Source: Lutibacter sp.
GTDB lineage: Bacteria; Bacteroidota; Bacteroidia; Flavobacteriales; Flavobacteriaceae
NCBI RefSeq assembly: GCF_021647475.1
Contig: NZ_JAKIUR010000082.1
Location: 1-8,027, forward strand
Length of the DNA: 8,027 nt
Reading direction: 5' to 3'
Shown one piece after another: positions 1 to 6,418 of this stretch. The position numbers were made by a program, and so were the translations under genes. Position 1 is the first letter of the stretch. Each line of letters begins with the position of its first letter. The notes beneath the pieces were generated by a model. The model was not told the DNA's origin and searched no databases. It saw nothing but the letters and a program-made list of their open reading frames with translations.

Positions 1-2
1 TT

Positions 3-80
3 AAAAGAATGGGGACTAATACGAGTGTTAGTTATCAAAAACTACGAACTGACCTAGTTCACCCCATTCTTTTTCTTTTA
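3..80 (+). ncRNA. Possible structured RNA or large-loop terminator (three-way junction plus T-rich tail)
   Basis: A perfect 12-bp inverted repeat pairs AAAAGAATGGGG (3-14) with CCCCATTCTTTT (62-73). Two smaller hairpins fill the 47-base interior. One is 15-21 with 26-32 (one G-U pair, loop CGAG). The other is 46-51 with 55-60 (one G-U pair, loop ACC). Joining strands are 0, 13 and 1 bases, which is the shape of a compact three-way junction. A T-rich stretch (70-79) follows the outer stem, as in an intrinsic terminator. It may be the 3' end or terminator of a gene left of the window, a small RNA, or a short inverted-repeat element. No known riboswitch, tmRNA, SRP or RNase P signature was recognised. 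The folding is inferred by eye, and the strand is chosen only from the T tract. Confidence 0.35.
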
Positions 81-272
81 ACAAATTTAAATGTTTTTAT
101 CAGTTTGCTAATCTAAAGGAATTGACGTAACAGTAAGTTTAAAAAGTAATAATAATGCACAACGGGTTAATTAACTAATTCTAAATAAAATAAATAATTT
201 AGCATCAATAATTATCATTTTTTGATTTTTATACATTTTTAAGTAACAGTAATAACATATCTGATTAAGCTA
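81..272. other. AT-rich intergenic region without a gene
   Basis: No reading frame of useful length with a plausible start was found on either strand between the left-edge structure and the acyl-CoA synthetase promoter. The region holds a 10-base direct repeat, GTAACAGTAA, at 127-136 and 243-252, and a perfect 10-base palindrome, GTTAATTAAC, at 166-175. Either could be a protein-binding site upstream of the promoter, but in DNA this AT-rich both could also be chance. Nothing else is visible. Confidence 0.5.
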
Positions 273-302
273 TTGCAAAATCCTTATAAATTTTATACTT
301 TG
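273..302 (+). promoter_or_regulatory. Putative Bacteroidota-type promoter of the acyl-CoA synthetase gene
   Basis: TTG at 273-275 fits the -33 element. Eighteen bases later, TATACTTTG (294-302) resembles the -7 element TAnnTTTG with one extra base between TA and TTTG. Transcription would start near 309, giving a leader of about 20 bases before the ATG at 329. The leader is A-rich and has no Shine-Dalgarno sequence, as usual in this phylum. The match is good but not exact. Confidence 0.55.
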
Positions 303-328
303 CAGAGACACAAAACAAACTAAATAAA

Positions 329-2107
329 ATGTCGATAAAAGTAACTAGAGTTTTCGATTTCGCATACTACCAACTAGAAAAATATAATTTAAAAGAATCT
401 TTAACTACCAAATACAATGGAACCTGGGTATCTACTTCAACTCAAGAATATCTTGACAAAGCTAATGCCATTAGTAGAGGATTATTAAAACTTGGGGTAA
501 AACCTGGTGATAAAATTGCAGTGATTTCATCAAGTAATAGAACAGAATGGAATATACTAGATGTAGGAATTACGCAATTAGGAGCTTTAAACATTCCTAT
601 TTACCCAACTATTTCTAAAGATGATTATGAATATATTTTCAATCATGCTGAAGTAACTTATTGTTTTCTATCCGATAAAGAATTATTTAAAAAAGCTAAT
701 TCTATAATAGATAATGTTCCAAGCTTAAAAGAAATTTATTCTTTTGAAACTATTAAAAACTGTAAAAACTGGGAAGAAGTTTTAGAATTAGGAAAGGATA
801 AAAGTAATCAACCAGAAGTAGAAGTATTAAAAAGTAAGGTTAAACCAGATGATTTAGCTACTATCATTTATACCTCAGGAACTACTGGAAGACCAAAAGG
901 TGTTATGCTTTCTCATACTAACCTAGTAAGTAACGTAATTGATAGTTACCCTAGATTACCTATGGAAGGTGAAATGAAAGTGTTAAGTTTTTTACCTGTT
1001 TGCCATGTTTTTGAAAGAATGCTGTTGTATTTGTATCAATATTCAGGAACTCCAATTTATTTTGCAGAATCAATTGATAAAATTGGAGCAAATTTAAAAG
1101 AAGTAAAACCATCTCTTATGTCAGTTGTTCCTCGATTACTTGAAAAGGTATATGACGGAATTATTACTAAAGGAACAGAATTAACGGGTATTAAAAAAAT
1201 GCTATTCTTTTGGGCGGTTGAAGTTGGATTAAAATATGAACCTTACCGAAAAAATGGTTGGTTTTATCATCAAAAATTAGCAATTGCCAATAAGCTAATA
1301 TTCAGTAAATGGAGAGAAGCTTTAGGAGGCAATTTAAGAACTATGGTTTCGGGTAGTGCAGCACTACAACCAAGATTAGCAAGAATATTTACCGCCGCTA
1401 AAATGCATGTAATGGAAGGATACGGACTTACAGAAACCTCACCCGTAGTTTCCGTAAATATGTATAAAGATCATTTAATGAGAATTGGAACCGTTGGTAA
1501 ACCTATTAGAAATGTTGAAGTAAAAATTGCTGAGGATGGTGAAATTTTAGTAAAAGGTCCAAACGTAATGAAAGGTTATTATAAAGATCCTGAAAAAACA
1601 GCAAGTGTAATGACCGGAGAATATTTTCACACAGGAGATAAAGGTGAAATTGATGCTGATGGCTTTCTTAAAATAACTGGAAGAAAAAAAGAAATTTTTA
1701 AAACTTCCGGTGGAAAATATATTGTACCAGCCCTTCTTGAAAATGAAATGAAACAATCTCGTTTTATTGAACAAATTATAGTAGTTGGTGAAGGACAAAA
1801 AATGGCAACGGCAATTATTCAGCCAAATTTTGAATTTTTACGAAATTGGTCTAGAATACATCATGAACCAATTTTAGGAAATAATGAAGATTTAATTAGA
1901 AATCCTCATGTTATAAAAAGAATTCAAAAAGAAATGAAAAAAGGCAACAAAAACTTTGGTAAATGGGAAACTATTAAAAGATTTGAATTAACTCCAGAAA
2001 TATGGGGAATTGATAATGGTTTACTTACCCCTACAATGAAACCAAAAAGAAATGAAATTATTGCAAAATATAAACATTTATATAATAAAATGTACGATAT
2101 TGATTAA
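329..2107 (+). CDS. Long-chain acyl-CoA synthetase, AMP-forming (FadD/FAA1-type)
   Basis: This 592-residue enzyme of the ANL adenylate-forming superfamily activates free fatty acids with ATP and CoA through an acyl-AMP intermediate, supplying acyl-CoA for lipid synthesis or degradation. The P-loop YTSGTTGRPKG is at residues 181-191, the A5 motif GYGLTET at 364-370, and HTGD with the ribose-binding Asp437 at 434-437. The hinge region GRKKEIFKTSGGK is at 451-463, and the C-terminal motif LTPTMKPKR, with Lys571 as the likely catalytic lysine, is at 566-574. Length and the KTSGGKY signature fit the COG1022 long-chain branch rather than acetyl-CoA synthetases or short FadD. There is no signal peptide, so the protein is probably cytosolic or peripheral on the membrane. 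The ATG at 329 follows an A-rich leader and begins the usual N-terminus. Its own promoter lies upstream and dnaX starts 64 bases after its stop. Chain-length specificity cannot be read from the sequence. Confidence 0.93.
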   Translation: MSIKVTRVFDFAYYQLEKYNLKESLTTKYNGTWVSTSTQEYLDKANAISRGLLKLGVKPGDKIAVISSSNRTEWNILDVGITQLGALNIPIYPTISKDDYEYIFNHAEVTYCFLSDKELFKKANSIIDNVPSLKEIYSFETIKNCKNWEEVLELGKDKSNQPEVEVLKSKVKPDDLATIIYTSGTTGRPKGVMLSHTNLVSNVIDSYPRLPMEGEMKVLSFLPVCHVFERMLLYLYQYSGTPIYFAESIDKIGANLKEVKPSLMSVVPRLLEKVYDGIITKGTELTGIKKMLFFWAVEVGLKYEPYRKNGWFYHQKLAIANKLIFSKWREALGGNLRTMVSGSAALQPRLARIFTAAKMHVMEGYGLTETSPVVSVNMYKDHLMRIGTVGKPIRNVEVKIAEDGEILVKGPNVMKGYYKDPEKTASVMTGEYFHTGDKGEIDADGFLKITGRKKEIFKTSGGKYIVPALLENEMKQSRFIEQIIVVGEGQKMATAIIQPNFEFLRNWSRIHHEPILGNNEDLIRNPHVIKRIQKEMKKGNKNFGKWETIKRFELTPEIWGIDNGLLTPTMKPKRNEIIAKYKHLYNKMYDID

Positions 2108-2111
2108 TAAT

Positions 2112-2128
2112 CTTTTTAAACTAAAAAG
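2112..2128. repeat. Short AT-rich inverted repeat between the acyl-CoA synthetase gene and dnaX
   Basis: CTTTTT (2112-2117) and AAAAAG (2123-2128) are perfect inverted copies around a 5-base loop. The hairpin sits just after the acyl-CoA synthetase stop and covers the place where the -33 element of the dnaX promoter would be expected. It has one G-C pair and no T tail, so it would be a poor terminator. It might be a weak hairpin or an operator-like site, or chance. Confidence 0.25.
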
Positions 2129-2143
2129 TTAAATTGATTTTTA

Positions 2144-2151
2144 TATTTTTG
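2144..2151 (+). promoter_or_regulatory. Putative promoter -7 box of dnaX
   Basis: TATATTTTTG contains a perfect TAnnTTTG box at 2144-2151, about 20 bases before the dnaX ATG. No TTG is present at the proper -33 distance, so only half of the promoter consensus is visible. Transcription would start around 2157-2160, leaving a leader of about 12-15 bases without a Shine-Dalgarno sequence. The downstream TTTGCA is shared with the other two promoters of the window. Confidence 0.55.
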
Positions 2152-2171
2152 CAGTAAACGAATTTGATTGT

Positions 2172-3869
2172 ATGGAGCATTTTATAGTATCAGCACGTAA
2201 ATACAGACCACAAACTTTTAAAGATGTTGTTGGTCAACAAGCCATAACAAACACGCTTGAAAATGCTATAAAAAGTAATCATTTAGCACAAGCTCTCTTA
2301 TTTACAGGTCCACGTGGCGTTGGTAAAACTACATGTGCCAGAATTTTGGCAAAACAAATTAATCAGGCAACCAATACTGCTCCTGATGAAGATTTTGCTT
2401 TTAATATTTTTGAATTAGATGCAGCTTCCAATAATGGAGTTGATCAAATTAGAGAATTAACAGATCAAGTTAGAATTCCTCCTCAAACAGGTAAGTACAA
2501 AGTATATATTATTGATGAGGTTCATATGCTTTCTGCTGCTGCATTTAATGCCTTTTTAAAAACGCTTGAAGAACCACCTGAACATGCTATTTTTATTTTA
2601 GCAACTACCGAAAAACATAAGATAATTCCTACCATTTTATCTCGCTGTCAAATATTTGATTTTAAACGAATTGGAGTGCTAGATATTAAAAATTATCTTA
2701 CTAAAATTGCCAAACAAGAAGGAATTACAGCAGATGATGATGCATTGCATATTATCGCTCAAAAGGCAGATGGTGCATTAAGAGATGCACTTTCCATATT
2801 TGATAGAGTTGTAAGTTTTTCAGGAACTAATTTAACTAGAAAAGATGTTACAGAAAACTTAAACGTTTTAGATTATGATGAATTTTTTACAGCTACAGAT
2901 TTAATTTTAGAAAATAAAATTCCTGAGTTATTAGTTCATTTTAATACTATTTTAGCCAAAGGATTTGAAGGTCATCATTTTATAATTGGTTTAGCTTCAC
3001 ATTTTAGAGATTTATTAGTCGCAAAGGATAAATCAACCATAACATTATTAGAAGTTGGTGATAATGCAAAAAAGAAATACCTCTCTCAATCAGAAAAATG
3101 TGATTTACGTTTTTTACTTCAAGCAATAGAACTTGCAAATCAATGCGATTTGAATTATAAAAGCAGTAAAAATCAGCGATTGTTAATTGAACTTACTATA
3201 ATGCAACTAGCCTCTATCACTTTTGATGGAGAAAAAAAAAATAACAAACCCTACATAATTGCAGCATTACACTTTCAAACCCAAAATAATTCAGTTTTTA
3301 ATCCTAATTTAGTTTCAAAAAGTACAATCTCAAAAAAAATAACTAAACCTATAATTAAAGAAATTCTTAAGCCTAAAAAACAATTAGCTAAACCTGATTT
3401 AAAAATTGAAAATAGAAGACCTTCACCACTCTCGTTAAAAAGTGTAAATCACAAAAAAGAAATTGAAAAAATTGAAGTAGATTTTGAAGAAATTGAAGGA
3501 TTACCAACCGATGATTTTGGTGAAAATGAAGGGTTAAGATTATGGCTAACCTACATTGATAAACTAAAAGAAAAAGGAAAAAATAGTTTAGCTGCAGTAA
3601 TGGCTGCAAATAAGCCAGTTATTAAAGAACAAAATTTTTATATTGAGCTACCTAATTTTGTAATGGAAAAACAATTAAAAGTAGGATTAAACCCATTATT
3701 AAAATATTTAAGAGAAAAACTTAATAATTTTAAAATTAAAATTACCATAAATGTAAATGAAAAGGCAACCAAAAAATACGCATATACATCCCTAGAAAAA
3801 TATCAAAAATTAAAAGAACAAAATAGTGACATTGTATTACTTAAAAAAACTTTTGATTTAGACGTTTAA
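2172..3869 (+). CDS. dnaX: DNA polymerase III subunit gamma/tau
   Basis: DnaX is the AAA+ motor of the clamp loader, which opens the beta clamp, loads it on primed DNA and ties the polymerase cores together. The 565-residue protein shows Walker A GPRGVGKT (46-53), Walker B IIDEVHM (113-119), sensor 1 LATT (143-146), the SRC motif with arginine finger Arg158 (157-159) and sensor 2 GALRDALS (Arg204). Domain III, the oligomerisation region, runs from about 220 to 352. It is followed by a Lys/Ile-rich linker (about 355-450) and a C-terminal tau-type domain (about 450-565). The four-cysteine zinc module found in E. coli between Walker A and Walker B is absent. A run of ten A (3232-3241) lies at the end of domain III; slipping by one base either way gives an early stop, so a short gamma-like form is possible. 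The ATG start gives the standard MEHFIVSARKYRP N-terminus. It is probably cotranscribed with the antiporter gene. Confidence 0.97.
   Translation: MEHFIVSARKYRPQTFKDVVGQQAITNTLENAIKSNHLAQALLFTGPRGVGKTTCARILAKQINQATNTAPDEDFAFNIFELDAASNNGVDQIRELTDQVRIPPQTGKYKVYIIDEVHMLSAAAFNAFLKTLEEPPEHAIFILATTEKHKIIPTILSRCQIFDFKRIGVLDIKNYLTKIAKQEGITADDDALHIIAQKADGALRDALSIFDRVVSFSGTNLTRKDVTENLNVLDYDEFFTATDLILENKIPELLVHFNTILAKGFEGHHFIIGLASHFRDLLVAKDKSTITLLEVGDNAKKKYLSQSEKCDLRFLLQAIELANQCDLNYKSSKNQRLLIELTIMQLASITFDGEKKNNKPYIIAALHFQTQNNSVFNPNLVSKSTISKKITKPIIKEILKPKKQLAKPDLKIENRRPSPLSLKSVNHKKEIEKIEVDFEEIEGLPTDDFGENEGLRLWLTYIDKLKEKGKNSLAAVMAANKPVIKEQNFYIELPNFVMEKQLKVGLNPLLKYLREKLNNFKIKITINVNEKATKKYAYTSLEKYQKLKEQNSDIVLLKKTFDLDV
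3232..3241 (+). other. Candidate slippage site in dnaX (run of ten A)
   Basis: In frame, the codons read GAA AAA AAA AAT AAC at residues 354-358. A -1 shift, or one added A in the transcript, reads GAA AAA AAA AAA TAA and stops at 3242-3244, giving a 357-residue product. A +1 shift, or one lost A, reads ATA ACA AAC CCT ACA TAA and stops at 3256-3258, giving 361 residues. Both products would hold only domains I-III, as does E. coli gamma. Thermus thermophilus dnaX is known to make gamma by transcriptional slippage on a run of A. Slippage here is inferred. A second, shorter run of eight A lies at 3332-3339. Confidence 0.45.
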
Positions 3870-3890
3870 TTTTTAATACCCAATATTATT

Positions 3891-5807
3891 TTGAGCATAA
3901 AATTAATCATAACTTTTTTAATTGGCTTTTTTTTAGTTGCTATAGCTGCAAATCAAATTGCTAAATTTTTTCAAAAAAATAAATTCCCTTTAATTACTGG
4001 ATTAATAATTACAGGAATTATTGCTGGTTCTTCCTTTTTAAATTTTATTCCACCAAAAGCATTAAAAGAATTAAATTTTTTAAATGAAATAGCCTTGGCA
4101 ATTATTGCCTTTTCTGCTGGATCAGAGTTATATTTAAAAGAACTTAGAAGTAGAATAAACAGCATAAAATGGATGACGATAAGTCAGCTTTTTATAACAT
4201 TTATTTTAAGTTCCGTAACTATTTATTTTATTGCAGATTTAATTCCATTTATGGCAACTATGCCAAGCACACACAAAATTGCTGTTTCCATACTCTTTGC
4301 AACCATTTTTGTAGCTAGGTCTCCTTCATCTGCAATAGCAGTTATTGATGAATTACGTGCAAATGGTCCTTTTACTAAAACGGTTATGGGCGTTACGGTT
4401 ATAAAAGATGTTTTGGTAATCATTTTATTTGCAATTAGTATTTCTATTGCCAAAGCTTTTATTAATAATGAGCCAATAAATATATTCTTTTTTATAATTC
4501 TACTTTTAGAAATAGCTACTTCTATTGGATTAGGATTGCTGTTTGGAAAATTACTAGCTTTACCTTTTTTAACAAAAGCAGACAAACAATTTAAAGGAAT
4601 TGCCGTAATTTTAATTGGATATGGAATTTATTTATTTTCCCATTTAATTACTATTGAAGCTCATCAACTTCTTCACATAGAATTCACATTAGAGCCATTA
4701 CTAATTTGTATAATTGCAAGTTTTGCACTAACTAATTATAGTAAACACAGAATTGAATTTTCAAAAACTTTAAAAGAAATAAGTCCGATTATTTACATCA
4801 TATTTTTTACGCTAACTGGTGCTTCACTATCAGTTCACACACTCATAAACGTATTTAATATAGCTTTAGGATTTTTCTTTTTAAGGTTAATCACCATGTT
4901 TATAAGTGGTTTTACAGGAGTTTATTTAGCAAAAGACCCAAATAAATTTGCCTTAGTTGCTTGGATGCCCTATTTAACTCAGGCTGGAGTTGCACTAGGA
5001 TTAGCTACTATTGTTTCACAGGAATTCCCAACTTGGGGACACGAGTTTGAAACTATTGTTATTGCTGTAATTGTAATGAACCAATTAATTGGTCCTCCAT
5101 TATTTAAATGGTCTTTAAATTATTTACACGAAAGTCATTTGAAAGCCAATAAAACAAGCAACCCTGAAAATCAAAATGCAATTATTTTTGGATTTGAAAA
5201 TCAATCGTTAGCTTTAGCTAATCAATTAAAACAAAACAATTGGGAAGTTAATATTGCTCAATTAAAATCAGAAAATACGATAGATAAAGAGTTTAACCTA
5301 ATTTGTTTAAAATCACTTTCAATAAAAGAGTTAGAAAAAATAAATTTAAAACTTTATGAATCAATTGTATTATTGCTTTCTGATGAAGAAAATTTAGAAA
5401 TCGCAACCTATATTTATGAAAATATTGGTACTAAAGTGGTTATTGTCAGGTTAAATGACAGAAATCACTTTGAAAAATTTCATAAACTTGGAACTTTAAT
5501 AATTAATCCTGCAACAGCAATGGTAAGTTTATTAGATCACTTTGTTCGGTCACCAAATGCAACTTCATTATTATTAGGAATGGATGCTGGCCAAGATTCA
5601 ATTGATATAGAAATAAGAAATAAAGACATTCATGGAATTCGCTTACGCGATTTGCGTTTACCATCAGATGTTTTAGTACTCTCAGTAAAACGAAAAGGAC
5701 AATTGTTAGTATCACACGGCTACACAAGGTTACGATTAGGAGACGTAATTACCTTAGTGGGTGCTGATGAAAGCTTGCAAAAACTTAAATATAAATTCGA
5801 TAACTAA
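3891..5807 (+). CDS. CPA2-family cation:proton antiporter with C-terminal RCK (TrkA-like) domain
   Basis: This 638-residue inner-membrane protein probably exchanges Na+ or K+ for protons. Residues about 3-410 form 12-13 hydrophobic segments of the Na_H_exchanger fold. Landmarks are FSAGSEL (74-80), ARSPSSAIAVIDE (142-154) and GVTVIKD (167-173), where Asp173 matches the essential acidic residue of the family; Lys172 stands where related proteins have N, D or Q. A cytosolic part follows. Residues about 428-545 look like an RCK_N fold whose glycine motif is degraded (GFENQS, 434-439). Residues about 560-638 match TrkA_C/RCK_C, with the conserved end RLRLGDVITLVGADESL. The predicted start is TTG: no in-frame ATG or GTG lies between the dnaX stop and this codon, and the next ATG would remove the first three membrane segments. 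It lies 21 bases after dnaX and overlaps miaE by one base. The transported ion cannot be decided from the sequence. Confidence 0.88.
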   Translation: MSIKLIITFLIGFFLVAIAANQIAKFFQKNKFPLITGLIITGIIAGSSFLNFIPPKALKELNFLNEIALAIIAFSAGSELYLKELRSRINSIKWMTISQLFITFILSSVTIYFIADLIPFMATMPSTHKIAVSILFATIFVARSPSSAIAVIDELRANGPFTKTVMGVTVIKDVLVIILFAISISIAKAFINNEPINIFFFIILLLEIATSIGLGLLFGKLLALPFLTKADKQFKGIAVILIGYGIYLFSHLITIEAHQLLHIEFTLEPLLICIIASFALTNYSKHRIEFSKTLKEISPIIYIIFFTLTGASLSVHTLINVFNIALGFFFLRLITMFISGFTGVYLAKDPNKFALVAWMPYLTQAGVALGLATIVSQEFPTWGHEFETIVIAVIVMNQLIGPPLFKWSLNYLHESHLKANKTSNPENQNAIIFGFENQSLALANQLKQNNWEVNIAQLKSENTIDKEFNLICLKSLSIKELEKINLKLYESIVLLLSDEENLEIATYIYENIGTKVVIVRLNDRNHFEKFHKLGTLIINPATAMVSLLDHFVRSPNATSLLLGMDAGQDSIDIEIRNKDIHGIRLRDLRLPSDVLVLSVKRKGQLLVSHGYTRLRLGDVITLVGADESLQKLKYKFDN

Positions 5808-6388
5808 TGCTAGGTTTAAAACTTCCTACAGACCCAAGATGGGCTAACATTGCAGAAAAAAATATTAATGAAATTTTAATTGATCATGCTCATTGTGAAC
5901 TTAAAGCAGCAGCAACTGCAAACTCATTAATTATGAGCTTTCCTGAATATTCAGATTTAGCTGATGAAATGGTTAATATTGTAAAAGAAGAAATGAGTCA
6001 TTTTAAATTAGTACATGATAAGTTACAAGTTAAAGGAATTAGCCTAGGAAGAGATCGAAAAGATGGGTATGTAAATAAGATTATAAAGTTTTTCCCAAAA
6101 GGAGGAAGTAGAACCACACAATTAGTACATAGATTATTATATGCCGCTTTAATAGAAGCTCGTAGTTGCGAACGATTTAGATTGTTATCAGAAAACTTGG
6201 AAGATAAAAACTTAGCTAAATTTTATAGAGATTTAATGGTTTCAGAAGCAAATCATTATAGTCTATTTTTAAACTTTGCAAGGAAATATGGAGAACGTTC
6301 AGAAGTAGATAAAAAATGGCAAGAATTATTGAAATTTGAAGCTGAACTCATGAAAAATTTAGGAAATAAAGAATCCATTCACGGCTAA
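5807..6388 (+). CDS. miaE: tRNA-(ms2io6A)-hydroxylase MiaE
   Basis: MiaE is a non-heme diiron monooxygenase that hydroxylates the isopentenyl group of 2-methylthio-N6-isopentenyladenosine at position 37 of tRNAs reading codons that begin with U. It works after MiaA and MiaB and needs oxygen. The 193-residue protein is a ferritin-like helical bundle with the full ligand set: Glu31 in the HCELKAA segment, Glu62-x-x-His65 in EEMSH, Glu117 in LIEARSCER, and Glu147-x-x-His150 in SEANH. The N-terminus (LPTDPRW) and the DHAHCE block are typical of the family. At 193 residues it fits the shorter MiaE forms. Its ATG shares the A of the antiporter stop codon (TAATG), so translation is probably coupled to that gene. 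Residues 165-193 form a charged helical tail. It is probably cytosolic. Confidence 0.93.
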   Translation: MLGLKLPTDPRWANIAEKNINEILIDHAHCELKAAATANSLIMSFPEYSDLADEMVNIVKEEMSHFKLVHDKLQVKGISLGRDRKDGYVNKIIKFFPKGGSRTTQLVHRLLYAALIEARSCERFRLLSENLEDKNLAKFYRDLMVSEANHYSLFLNFARKYGERSEVDKKWQELLKFEAELMKNLGNKESIHG

Positions 6389-6396
6389 ACAATTTG

Positions 6397-6404
6397 TATT
6401 TTTG
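6397..6404 (+). promoter_or_regulatory. Putative promoter -7 box of mnmE
   Basis: TATTTTTG is a perfect TAnnTTTG box in the 30-base gap between miaE and mnmE. Transcription would start near 6411, only about 8 bases before the ATG at 6419. No TTG lies at the expected -33 distance, which falls in the last codons of miaE. The surrounding TATTTTTGCA is identical to the dnaX box. Read-through from miaE remains possible because no terminator is seen in the gap. Confidence 0.5.
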
Positions 6405-6418
6405 CAATAAAATAAGAA

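Noticed and set aside
1..57. Open frame reading 18 codons (LKEWGLIRVLVIKNYELT) to a TAG at 55-57, as the tail of an upstream plus-strand gene
   Set aside because: It is too short to judge, uses several codons unusual for this window, and lies wholly within the inverted-repeat structure. It cannot be separated from chance without the sequence to the left.
3..73. Integron attC site or hammerhead ribozyme as explanation for the inverted repeat
   Set aside because: No core sites of the form RYYYAAC/GTTRRRY were found at the ends, and the hammerhead core CUGANGA with GAAA is missing.
33..92. Minus-strand frame encoding LKEKEWGELGQFVVFDN
   Set aside because: It has no start codon between its bounding stops, and its resemblance to the plus-strand reading is only the inverted repeat.
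1547..1798. 83-codon minus-strand frame opposite the acyl-CoA synthetase
   Set aside because: It is very rich in Phe, Tyr and Ile as expected from the complement of Lys/Glu codons; the plus strand carries conserved enzyme motifs here.
3332..3339. Run of eight A in the dnaX linker as the main gamma-producing site
   Set aside because: It is shorter than the run at 3232-3241 and lies about 35 codons past the end of domain III. It may contribute but is the weaker candidate.
3388..3609. 73-codon minus-strand frame opposite the dnaX linker
   Set aside because: Its Leu/Phe-rich composition is the complement of the Lys/Glu-rich linker, and it has no start context or promoter.
4223..4585. 120-codon open frame on the minus strand opposite the antiporter
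   Set aside because: It is the mirror of a clear membrane-protein gene in AT-rich DNA, has low-complexity composition and shows no family motif.
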